Source of the DNA: Bacillus methanolicus
Lineage (GTDB): Bacteria > Bacillota > Bacilli > Bacillales > Cytobacillaceae
Direction of reading: 5' to 3'
NCBI RefSeq assembly: GCF_008764295.1
Contig: NZ_VTQX01000015.1
Span: forward strand, 1 to 64,000
DNA: 64,000 nt
This document shows positions 45,623 to 53,205 of the stretch, piece after piece. Position 1 is the stretch's first letter, and each line of letters opens with the position of its first letter. The notes under the pieces were generated by a model. That model was given only the letters and a program-made list of their open reading frames with translations, made no database searches and was not told where the DNA came from. The translations under genes were made by a program, and so were the position numbers.

Positions 45623-46639
45623 ATGACAGGGTTAATTTTCATTTTACTATTAGTGCTTTTTCTTCCTTTTTCGGTAAAAATGATTGAGAAAAATCTTGAG
45701 TTTTTTTTATTTTTTATGGGAATCAGTGCCGTGTGGGTAAGCGGAATATGGGAGCCTTCGTTAATCATGAAAGCAATCAAGGATCCAGTAAAAATTACCA
45801 CCGCTGTTTTTATTGCTGGACTCCTGTTCAAATGGCTAAAGAATCCATTAGAAAAAATGATTAAAAAAGTAAGCGAATCGATGCCCTATCCGTTATTTTT
45901 TGCTCTTGTTGTCATTGTACTCGGCCTTCTCTCTAGCATCATTACAGCCATAATCGCTTCTCTCGTACTTGTTATCATCGTGTCTGTGCTCCGTTTACAG
46001 AGAACATCTGAAGTGAAACTAGTAATTATTACCTGCTTTTCAATCGGCCTTGGAGCTGCCCTAACGCCAATTGGAGAACCATTATCCACGATTATTGTTA
46101 GTAAATTAAATGAGGATATGTTCTTTCTATCGAAATTAATCGGCAGAGAAGTGATTCTCGGTATTATCATGATGGGGATAATTGCCGCTCTTTTTGTCCA
46201 TCCACAATTTAAAAAAACTCGACTCGTCTCTGACAATCCGGAAACGTATCGAGAAATTTTCATTCGAACTGGAAAGATATACGTATTCGTCATGGGTTTG
46301 ACCTTGCTAGGTGCAGGGTTTCAACCTTTAATTGATGCCTATATTCTAGGACTTCACGAAAACGTTCTGTATTGGATCAACATCATCTCATCTGTTTTAG
46401 ATAACGCTACATTAGCCGCAGCAGAAATCAGTCCATCAATGAGTCATCAAACGATTAAAGCCATTCTTCTTGGTCTCATTATTAGCGGTGGGATGCTAAT
46501 CCCGGGTAATATCCCAAATATCATCTCATCTGGGAAGCTTAAGATTACGAGTTCAGAATGGGCAAAATTTGGCTTGCCTTTCGGGCTTATTACGATGGCG
46601 ATCTATTTTTTTGCCCTCCTCGGAGACAAGCATTTTTAA
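45623..46639 (+). CDS. DUF1646 family membrane protein (putative cation transporter)
   Basis: 338 residues with about ten helices. LGAALTPIGEPLSTIIVSKL and LDNATLAAAEISPSMS recall the paired hairpin motifs of the ion transporter superfamily, where DUF1646 is placed. SD AAAGGGAG. Substrate unknown. Confidence 0.8.
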   Translation: MTGLIFILLLVLFLPFSVKMIEKNLEFFLFFMGISAVWVSGIWEPSLIMKAIKDPVKITTAVFIAGLLFKWLKNPLEKMIKKVSESMPYPLFFALVVIVLGLLSSIITAIIASLVLVIIVSVLRLQRTSEVKLVIITCFSIGLGAALTPIGEPLSTIIVSKLNEDMFFLSKLIGREVILGIIMMGIIAALFVHPQFKKTRLVSDNPETYREIFIRTGKIYVFVMGLTLLGAGFQPLIDAYILGLHENVLYWINIISSVLDNATLAAAEISPSMSHQTIKAILLGLIISGGMLIPGNIPNIISSGKLKITSSEWAKFGLPFGLITMAIYFFALLGDKHF

Positions 46640-46643
46640 ACCT

Positions 46644-46675
46644 TAATAGGGGGAGTTGTTCTCCCCCTATTTTTC
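46644..46675 (+). terminator. Intrinsic terminator
   Basis: Stem AATAGGGGGAG / CTCCCCCTATT with a 5-base loop and T tail. It touches the 3' end of the converging gene. Confidence 0.88.
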
Positions 46676-47168
46676 ATTTCAAGTTCGGAAATCTCCCTGG
46701 CCCCGACAGTAATTCCAATCTTAATACCCATTTAAAATAGGCCAACAAAATGAAAAAAAGGATAGGGTCCACTGCTGCCGAATGCCACAATGTCCACCAG
46801 CCATTGTAAAAATAACCCCATGGCTCAGGTAATAGCGTCAATGCTTCATAACATAAAATGGCCACTGTCCATAAAAAGATATAACGCACTTGCTCCACTC
46901 GTTTCTTCCTAAAAGGAAAAAAGCTAAGAAAGAGCATATTTACTGGGGGAATCAGGATTGTATGCGCCAATACCCCTCTCCATTCAACCTCTTTTGAAAA
47001 ATACCAGTAACCATGATATTTATACTCAATCAGCATATCAAACAATCCTTGAAAGGCAATCGTGAAACTCCAAATATGCAGCGTTTGATTTTGAGTTAAA
47101 CGGTTGTACTTAAATCCCAAATAATTAAAAATGACAATTGCTATCAATAATCCGATCACGGTCAACAA
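46674..47168 (-). CDS. CBO0543-type membrane protein
   Basis: 164 residues, four or five helices, with aromatic patches typical of this uncharacterised Firmicutes family (EYKYHGYWYFSKEVEWRG; PEPWGYFYNGWW). Two tandem TTG codons (47168 and 47165) follow AAAGG; either may start it. No function known. Confidence 0.65.
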   Translation of the reverse strand: MLTVIGLLIAIVIFNYLGFKYNRLTQNQTLHIWSFTIAFQGLFDMLIEYKYHGYWYFSKEVEWRGVLAHTILIPPVNMLFLSFFPFRKKRVEQVRYIFLWTVAILCYEALTLLPEPWGYFYNGWWTLWHSAAVDPILFFILLAYFKWVLRLELLSGPGRFPNLK

Positions 47169-47199
47169 AACCTTTACTCTTTATTTACAGTTCTTATCC

Positions 47200-48003
47200 T
47201 TACTGTCTTAATATTGGCAAAGTACAGCAACGAAAAGAGCCTCCAAACTTAATCATTTCCATGAAATCCACTTCAATAACTTCATAACCTCGCAGATTCA
47301 GTTCTTTGTTTATATTTTTATTTATCGGAAGGCTAATGATCTTCTTATTTCCTAATGAAAGAATATTTGTTGCAAGCGTCGCCTGCTCCTCCTCTGAAAC
47401 AGCAATTAAATCATAGCGTTTTTTCAAATCTTTTATCTTCTCCCCATGTATTTCCTCTGGATAAATGATTGCCTCGTTAGAAGAGAGAATATTAAAAACA
47501 CAGTCTAAGTGGAGATAAGCATCGGAAAACGGCACTTCAATGATGTTAAAATTAGGAAGAAAGCTCTGCAATTGTCTAGCTGCTTCCGTGTTCGTTCGAT
47601 TGCTTATCCCTACATACACGGTTTCTCCATCTATCATTACATCTCCGCCTTCAATTTTACCTTTCGCAATGGTTTGATAAGGAATAGCTGCTTCTGTAAG
47701 CTGCTCCTTTAAATAGTTTTCTTCCCCTTGGCGAATATAATTTTCGATGTTTGCTACAAAAAAGTCTTCTCCTAAAACAAAGCCTGTATCACGTGTAAAA
47801 ACTTGCTCTGGAAACTGCTTGACTGCCGGCAATGAAATGACTTCTATGCCGCAAGTCTTCAATGTTGACACAAAGTGATGATGCTCCTTTATCGCCAGAT
47901 CGATACTTACGTTCATTGACTCCGGCTGCATGAGAAACTTTGGCTCGCACACAAGAACTTTTTTTAACGGATCATACTCATTAAAACAGCTAATTTTCGA
48001 CAT
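47200..48003 (-). CDS. Dimethylarginine dimethylaminohydrolase-like protein (YkgA type)
   Basis: 267-residue guanidino-modifying enzyme of the DDAH/arginine deiminase superfamily. FTRDTGFVLG and EGGDVMIDG form the substrate pocket; His165 in YLHLDCVFN and a C-terminal Cys (259 or 260, in GGSFRCCTLPI) are the catalytic pair. The ATG at 48003 is preceded by AAAGGAG; the longer frame has none. It hydrolyses methylarginines or a related compound; the true substrate is unproven. Confidence 0.82.
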   Translation of the reverse strand: MSKISCFNEYDPLKKVLVCEPKFLMQPESMNVSIDLAIKEHHHFVSTLKTCGIEVISLPAVKQFPEQVFTRDTGFVLGEDFFVANIENYIRQGEENYLKEQLTEAAIPYQTIAKGKIEGGDVMIDGETVYVGISNRTNTEAARQLQSFLPNFNIIEVPFSDAYLHLDCVFNILSSNEAIIYPEEIHGEKIKDLKKRYDLIAVSEEEQATLATNILSLGNKKIISLPINKNINKELNLRGYEVIEVDFMEMIKFGGSFRCCTLPILRQ

Positions 48004-48080
48004 AAAAAAACTCCTTTTATCGTTCGTGCTACTAATGTAACCAAACTTCAAAGGAGTTATTAGAAGATTTTAGGTAAAAA

Positions 48081-49187
48081 TTAATTTGAGCTTTCTTTTT
48101 GTGACGTGGAAAAAGGTTGACTGCTGCTACTCTCAGAATCAACATACAATTTTCTACTTGGGATTGAAAGCAGTACTGATTCTTCTTCAAGAATTTCCAA
48201 TATAGAAAAGTTAATTTCTTCTTTAACAGCAAGAAACTCTCCCCAAATAGTCGTGTTTGTAAAGAAATATAAAAATATCCCCAACCCATTTTCAGTAAAC
48301 TGATCGAATTTCACAAAAATCGTTTCTTTATGAACACCCTTATGGTTTTCCAAATACGCTTCAATTTTGTCAACCACTGCTTGAAGCCTTTCTTTTGGGG
48401 TATCATGCATAACCCGTAACTGGAACGTAATTTGCCGTTTCCCCATTTCACTCCAGTTCGTAATATTTTCATTTGCCAACGTAGCATTCGGAACAGTTAC
48501 TACCGCTTGAGCAAAGGTTCGCACACGAGTGCTTCGAAAAGTAATTTCCTCAACCGTTCCTTCGACACTTGGCGTCATAATCCAATCACCAATCGAAAAG
48601 GGCTTCTCTGTAATAATCACGATTCCCCCAAATAGGTTGGCAAGAGCATCTTTGGCCGCTAGTGAGAAGGCTAATCCCCCTAATCCTAAACCAGCCACTA
48701 AGCCACTCACCTCGTATTCAAACACTTGAGCAATCATGCTGAAGCTTATAACGACAACTACTACTCGTATTGCTTTCGATAAAAATGGGATTAAAATTTC
48801 ATCTATTTCCATATTGAATTGTTTATTCATTTTTGTAAGTAACAGGGATGAACTTGAGGAGAGATTATACAATCCCCAGCTAAAGAAAAAAATGATCGAT
48901 GCTTTAAAAATTTTTAGAAAAAGACCTTGATCCGCTTTTAAATATGGAAAAACATCAATAGCTATATATGCTCCCAAAACGAGAAATAACCACTGTATCG
49001 GTTTCTCAAACGAAAGGAATACACGGGAGAGAAATTCTGTTGGTGCCTTTTTACTCATTTTCATTAGAAGAGAAAACACATATTTCGCGAATAGTTTTCT
49101 AAAGATTAAAAAGAGCAGAAAGATCCCTATGGAAATGCCTACATCCAATAGAAAATCATATTCCAACAATTGTTTCCAACGTATCAT
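48081..49187 (-). CDS. MscS-family mechanosensitive channel
   Basis: 368 residues, four N-terminal helices, then the pore helix and beta domain: GLVAGLGLGGLAFSLAAKDALANLFGGIVII and FSIGDWIMTPSVEGTVEEITFRSTRVRTF (in parts) are MscS hallmarks. SD AAGGAAG, 7 nt before ATG. Resembles B. subtilis YhdY in length. Releases solutes on osmotic downshift. Confidence 0.9.
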   Translation of the reverse strand: MIRWKQLLEYDFLLDVGISIGIFLLFLIFRKLFAKYVFSLLMKMSKKAPTEFLSRVFLSFEKPIQWLFLVLGAYIAIDVFPYLKADQGLFLKIFKASIIFFFSWGLYNLSSSSSLLLTKMNKQFNMEIDEILIPFLSKAIRVVVVVISFSMIAQVFEYEVSGLVAGLGLGGLAFSLAAKDALANLFGGIVIITEKPFSIGDWIMTPSVEGTVEEITFRSTRVRTFAQAVVTVPNATLANENITNWSEMGKRQITFQLRVMHDTPKERLQAVVDKIEAYLENHKGVHKETIFVKFDQFTENGLGIFLYFFTNTTIWGEFLAVKEEINFSILEILEEESVLLSIPSRKLYVDSESSSSQPFSTSQKESSN

Positions 49188-49261
49188 ACATCAACTTCCT
49201 TGTCATACTTCTGTTCATCCCATTATTTTAACGTAAACCATCATTGTTGTCGAAAAATAGA

Positions 49262-49915
49262 TCACTTCCACTCGTCAATGGAGATCAACTCCGTTGTTGA
49301 ATCGGCTTCTATCTCAAGATCTGGCGGAATACGTACTAACAAAATCGGACCGTCTATTTGGAATTCAGAATTGTACTTTTTATTTCCAGTAAATTGCTCG
49401 ATCGTAAATTCATTCATGACAATAGACGTTTTCAATTTTTGATATTCCGGATAGACAATCGTAAGCGTCCCATCTTTCAGTTGAACAGCTGGTAAAACAA
49501 TTTCTTCTGCAACATCTAGCTTTGCGATCGAAAAGCTACCATACGCAAGAACATCCATTTTCTGATCATCTTCCGTTTTTCTTTCAATATAAACAGAGGA
49601 ACTTTCATCACCGTAGGAAGAAGTTACTCTTACCTTCTCTCCTTCTATCGGAAAACTATCTTCCTTAAGAAGGAGGTTCGAGCCTTTAGCGTAAATTTCT
49701 CCACTGTATAGCATCTCATATAGATCATCTCTCGGTCTGTCCGTTATCTCCGGTTCATCTGATTTAATAAAGAAGGCAGCAACAACAGATAGAAGTAGTA
49801 CCCCGATATATACAACTAAAAGCCAATGGGTTACTTTCTTTTTAACCCGAACGATAAAAAAGAGCAGCGGTAGTGCAACTATGACAGCCATTGGGATAAG
49901 TGCAGCGAAAGTCAT
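49262..49915 (-). CDS. Membrane-anchored protein of the GntR-ABC operon
   Basis: 217 residues: two N-terminal helices (about 2-22 and 31-50), then an extracytoplasmic beta-rich domain (VRVTSSYGDESSSVYIERKTEDDQ; LDVAEEIVLPAVQLKDGTLTIVYPEYQ, in parts). Its ATG overlaps by ATGA the end of the permease gene when that is read through its frameshift, which ties it to the operon. Family not recognised. Confidence 0.68.
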   Translation of the reverse strand: MTFAALIPMAVIVALPLLFFIVRVKKKVTHWLLVVYIGVLLLSVVAAFFIKSDEPEITDRPRDDLYEMLYSGEIYAKGSNLLLKEDSFPIEGEKVRVTSSYGDESSSVYIERKTEDDQKMDVLAYGSFSIAKLDVAEEIVLPAVQLKDGTLTIVYPEYQKLKTSIVMNEFTIEQFTGNKKYNSEFQIDGPILLVRIPPDLEIEADSTTELISIDEWK

Positions 49916-50653
49916 CGTCTTACCTCCATTCGATTGAGAATAGCAATTGATGCAAAGAAGAGTACCGCAGTCGTAATCAACGTCTTAATCGCAAACAGGA
50001 CCATCGATGACTCTAAAAAATAAAATTGAAACAGTATCCAGCAGCATGGCATCTCTTTGCATAAATCCATCATAAAACAAGGAACCAATTACAATAACAG
50101 GGATTAATAAAGCGAAGCCTTTATGAATTTGAACTAACGTACCGACGAAATAGCCGATCGAGCTAATCCAAAAAACATAGAGTAAGCTCACTGTTATCCC
50201 GATCATCATTTCACTCGTCATAACGGAAGCAATATATAAATCTTCTTTTAAAAGAAAATAGGCGACGGTTTGGATTAAAAAGCGCGATAGAACGGCAGTA
50301 AACGCCCCTAACAAGCTCGCAGAGAGTAAAAAAAGGATGTTGGAGAGACTGCTGCTCATACGATTCGTCACAAATGTGAAATCTTGATTTCGATAAGGCT
50401 TTGTTGTAATCGTAATCGCCGTTACAAAAATCCAAATAAACGTAAAAATAATCACAAGGTCAGCAGAGTAAAACTTCAATTCAAAGTGATACCCATCTGA
50501 GGTCCCCATTGAAGATGAACCACCGCCAAGAGAAAATAAAAACGCAATAAATTGGATGCCAACGAGGGAACTAAATGCATCTATATAAGCTTTCATTTTA
50601 AAAGCGTACTGTTTTTTCACCGTTTCCACTAAACTAACGTTCGAAGACATCAT
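49912..50653 (-). pseudogene. ABC transporter permease, frameshifted near the 3' end
   Basis: The intact frame (50653-49985, about 222 aa) carries five helices and stops after LFFRVIDGPVCD. In the +1 frame the sequence goes on as a convincing last helix (MVLFAIKTLITTAVLFFASI) and ends in NRMEVRR with its stop overlapping the next ATG. The switch point is a run of six T on the coding strand (50015-50020); five T would give one chain of 246 residues. ATG 50653 is preceded by AAAGGGGG. Either the last helix is lost or the run was misread. Confidence 0.72.
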
Positions 50654-51533
50654 CGATTCCCCCTTTCGTATCATTCGTGAGATAGACGCATAGATCGCTA
50701 GCCTTTACAGGTATAAATTCTACTCCGCCTCTTAGCGCCTCCTCTTTATTCTCTTTTGTAAAATCATCTCTGACAACAGCGTACAATGTGTCTTTTCCTA
50801 CTTGGCGCTGAAAGATACAGTTGCGCTCTACAAGCCACTTTTGCACGACAGTAGAAGCTCCTTGAAGAGCAATTGCCCATTCTTTTAAGTCGGAAATAGA
50901 CTCATGTAGCAGTGTTTTCCCATTTTTAATAAGCAGCACGTCCTCAAGAATATCCTCAATTTCATTTAAATGGTGACTGGAAATTAAAATGGTTCGCGGG
51001 TGAGCAAGATAATCCTTCATAAGAGCACGGTAGAAATCCTTTCTTACTGCCTCATCCATTCCTGTTGTAGGCTCATCTAATATCGTCACTGAACATCTGG
51101 AAGCCAGGCCAATGATCATATTAAACGTGCTTGTTCTCCCTTTTGAGAGTGTCTGGTGATAATGACTCGGATCAAAACTGAAATATTGTAAAAGACGTTG
51201 CGCAAGTTCCATATCCCAATTTGGGTAGAAGCTTTGGGCCACCTCTAGTAATTCATGAAGCTGTAGAGCAGGCGGGAAAAACATTTGGTCGTCAACTAAG
51301 ATGGTGTTTGCTGACGTGTAAAGATTATTAAATGGATGCTGTTCGAATACTCTCACTTCACCGGATGTTTCTTTAATTAAACCAGCAAGTATTTTCACAA
51401 GGGTTGTTTTTCCGACCCCATTTCGACCAATCAGCCCTGTAATCTTATTTTCCTCAATGGTAAATGTAAGTCCGTTAAGGACATTTTTGCGAAAATATGC
51501 TTTTGTTAAACCGTTGCATTCAATCACATTCAT
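50634..51533 (-). CDS. ABC transporter ATP-binding protein
   Basis: 299 residues. Walker A GRNGVGKTTLVK, Walker B CSVTILDEPTTGMD, His in ISSHHLNEIEDIL. The signature is LSKGR instead of LSGGQ, as in YtrB-like exporters. The C-terminal 80 residues are an extra domain. Overlaps the regulator gene by ATGA and the permease by 20 bp. Confidence 0.88.
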   Translation of the reverse strand: MNVIECNGLTKAYFRKNVLNGLTFTIEENKITGLIGRNGVGKTTLVKILAGLIKETSGEVRVFEQHPFNNLYTSANTILVDDQMFFPPALQLHELLEVAQSFYPNWDMELAQRLLQYFSFDPSHYHQTLSKGRTSTFNMIIGLASRCSVTILDEPTTGMDEAVRKDFYRALMKDYLAHPRTILISSHHLNEIEDILEDVLLIKNGKTLLHESISDLKEWAIALQGASTVVQKWLVERNCIFQRQVGKDTLYAVVRDDFTKENKEEALRGGVEFIPVKASDLCVYLTNDTKGGIDDVFER

Positions 51534-51910
51534 TGACTTCCCTCCTTCTTTCGTGCGGCCTTAATCATCTCTAGTAATTCAGATTCCTTTATACTCAAGC
51601 GTTCAGCTTCGAGAACTAGCTCCTGAATAAGCTGCTTTAGCGTACCACTTCTCCGTTTATGCACAATCGCTTCCTTCGCATTCGTTGCTACAAACATGCC
51701 TAACCCCCTCTTTTTATAAAGAATTTGCTCATCTGCTAAAAGGTTGAGCCCTTTTGCTGCCGTAGCTGGATTAATCGTGAACATCTCTGCTAGCTGATAT
51801 TGAGAATACACCTTCTCATCACTTTGAAAGTGACCGTTTAAGATTTCAGTTTCAATCCATTCGGCAATTTGGACGTATATTGGCTTTGTATCATCTGGGT
51901 TTAAAATCAT
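51530..51910 (-). CDS. GntR-family regulator, YtrA subfamily
   Basis: 126 residues: winged helix at about 10-75 (PIYVQIAEWIETEILNGHF; YQLAEMFTINPATAAKGLNLL) and a short dimerisation tail, the YtrA layout. It heads the operon with the ABC genes and probably represses it through the palindrome at 51930-51955. YtrA-type systems respond to cell-wall antibiotics in other Bacillus. Confidence 0.9.
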   Translation of the reverse strand: MILNPDDTKPIYVQIAEWIETEILNGHFQSDEKVYSQYQLAEMFTINPATAAKGLNLLADEQILYKKRGLGMFVATNAKEAIVHKRRSGTLKQLIQELVLEAERLSIKESELLEMIKAARKKEGSQ

Positions 51911-51929
51911 GGCCTCCTCCTTTCTAAAT

Positions 51930-51955
51930 TAGTACATTACTGATGTAATGTACTA
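51930..51955. promoter_or_regulatory. Operator palindrome of the GntR-ABC operon
   Basis: Perfect inverted repeat with 11-bp arms TAGTACATTAC / GTAATGTACTA and a 4-bp centre, 20 bp before the regulator start. On the minus strand a TATAAT lies just upstream of it. Confidence 0.82.
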
Positions 51956-52121
51956 TATTATAATTAGCTCATTATTTCAAGTGTTTAACGAAAACTAATG
52001 ATATCTCCTAGTAAGACTGCAAAAATAAACGAGCATCAGATTGGTAAATTTTTTCCTAATGGCTCAATGAATCATTTAATGGTACAGTTAGAGGAATACT
52101 TAAAAACAAGTAGGTGGACAT

Positions 52122-52499
52122 ATGATCGAAGTTAAAACATCGCCGCTCAGCAATGGAGAATTCAATAGAGGAGTTTTTGCGACAAGAGATATAAAAAAAG
52201 GTACGCTTCTTCATGAAGCACCCGTTATTTCATACCCAAATGATCAGCATGAGCATATCGAAAAAACGCTTCTTGCCGATTACGCTTTTGAGTATGGAAA
52301 AAACCATTCAGCCATTCTGTTAGGTTATGGAATGCTTTTCAATCATTCTTATGAACCGAATGCCATTTATGAGATTAATTTTGAAAATCACACTTTTGAG
52401 TTCTTTGCTTTTAAAGACATCAAAGCTGGAGATGAAATATTAATTAATTACAACGGTGATGTCGATGACAAAGAACGATTATGGTTTGATCAAGGCTAA
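52122..52499 (+). CDS. SET-domain protein
   Basis: 125 residues that are essentially one SET domain: GVFATRDIKKGTLLHEAPV at the N terminus, GYGMLFNHSYEPNAIYE (the NHS/xxPN knot motif) and FFAFKDIKAGDEILINYNGD at the end. SET domains methylate protein lysines with S-adenosylmethionine. There are no Cys-rich post-SET residues. SD AGGTGG. Substrate unknown; a zinc-ribbon gene follows 17 bp later. Confidence 0.85.
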   Translation: MIEVKTSPLSNGEFNRGVFATRDIKKGTLLHEAPVISYPNDQHEHIEKTLLADYAFEYGKNHSAILLGYGMLFNHSYEPNAIYEINFENHTFEFFAFKDIKAGDEILINYNGDVDDKERLWFDQG

Positions 52500-52516
52500 A
52501 ATCTAAAGGAGTAAGT

Positions 52517-52726
52517 ATGACTAAACGATGGACAATTACTGAAATTGATAAATTTGTACAAAATCATTCGGAAAGTACACTACTTTCGACCGAGTACCAT
52601 GGTTTTTCACAAAAGTTGCAATTTAAATGTGCCTGTGGCAGCCATTTCGAAAAAACATTTACAAAGTTTAAAAACAATCATCAGCGGAAATGTGAAATAT
52701 GCCAACCGCCAAAACCTTCACGCTAA
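52517..52726 (+). CDS. Small zinc-ribbon-like protein
   Basis: 69 residues. The C-terminal half has four Cys in a CxC...CxxC arrangement (FKCACGSHFEKTFTKF and RKCEICQ), a likely zinc ribbon of the kind seen in homing-endonuclease-linked proteins. SD AAAGGAG upstream. Function unknown; probably cotranscribed with the SET gene. Confidence 0.7.
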   Translation: MTKRWTITEIDKFVQNHSESTLLSTEYHGFSQKLQFKCACGSHFEKTFTKFKNNHQRKCEICQPPKPSR

Positions 52727-52747
52727 CAAAAGAATGGAGTTGATTCT

Positions 52748-52888
52748 ATGAGCAAAGGAAAAGGTGGAACAGGTCGCGGAACAGGGAAAAAGGGCTGGAC
52801 TCGCTGGCAGGCTAGTGCAAACAAAACAAAAAGTGCGAAGCCTTATAAAAGTAAAGGAACGAAGATTCGAAAGGAAAACTCAGAGTAA
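52748..52888 (+). CDS. Very small basic Gly/Lys-rich protein (resembles DUF3934)
   Basis: 46 residues: MSKGKGGTGRGTGKKGWTRW then QASANKTKSAKPYKSKGTK. GGAG 8 nt before ATG, 21 bp after the zinc-ribbon gene. I recall the same Gly/Lys-rich start in DUF3934 of Bacillus. Possibly nucleic-acid binding by charge alone. Confidence 0.7.
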   Translation: MSKGKGGTGRGTGKKGWTRWQASANKTKSAKPYKSKGTKIRKENSE

Positions 52889-52917
52889 ACCGTTATCACA
52901 TAAAAGACAAATTCCGT

Positions 52918-52946
52918 TTGACATCAATTCAAAAATCAATTATTTT
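52918..52946 (+). promoter_or_regulatory. Promoter of the ABC-F leader
   Basis: -35 TTGACA (52918-52923, consensus), 17-bp spacer, -10 TATTTT (52941-52946). Transcription would begin near 52953, about 30 nt before the leader reading frame. Confidence 0.65.
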
Positions 52947-52981
52947 TAAAGTACTAATAACGAGAGGGTGACCCAATAAAC

Positions 52982-52993
52982 ATGAAGTTCTAA
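52982..52993 (+). CDS. Three-codon leader reading frame (Met-Lys-Phe)
   Basis: ATG AAG TTC TAA, 10 nt after GGTGA in GAGAGGGTGA. Its stop codon overlaps the first base-pairing segment of the attenuator. Such three-residue leaders control antibiotic-resistance ABC-F genes by ribosome stalling. Confidence 0.65.
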   Translation: MKF

Positions 52994-53172
52994 TCCTATT
53001 TTTCGAAAAGACGAATTGAAGGTTTCAAAAAACACAGCTGACTCGGCTGCTTTTTGTGTTGTCTTCAATTTAGATTTTCAGAATAGGATTGGTTTTCCTG
53101 TTGTTGTCCTCACAACGACAACTTCTTTGCGCAGCCATGCGCCTCCTATTCTGAATATAGGAGGCGTTTTTT
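52992..53172 (+). promoter_or_regulatory. Ribosome-mediated transcription attenuator of the ABC-F gene
   Basis: Three exclusive pairings are visible. Segment 1 (AATCCTATT, 52992-53000, at the leader stop) is complementary to segment 2 (AATAGGATT, 53082-53090). The larger segment 2 (TTCAGAATAGGA, 53077-53088) is a perfect 12-bp complement of segment 3 (TCCTATTCTGAA, 53144-53155). Segment 3 is also the left arm of the terminator at 53140-53172. A ribosome held on the leader would mask segment 1 and free 2 to capture 3. A further hairpin at 53013-53069 (AATTGAAG / CTTCAATT) spaces 1 from 2. Confidence 0.82.
53140..53172 (+). terminator. Leader terminator of the ABC-F attenuator
   Basis: Stem CGCCTCCTAT / ATAGGAGGCG with a 7-base loop, then TTTTTT, 33 bp before the ABC-F start. 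Confidence 0.88.
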
Positions 53173-53205
53173 GTCTCCTCATACTTTTGCAATGGAGATG
53201 ATCGT

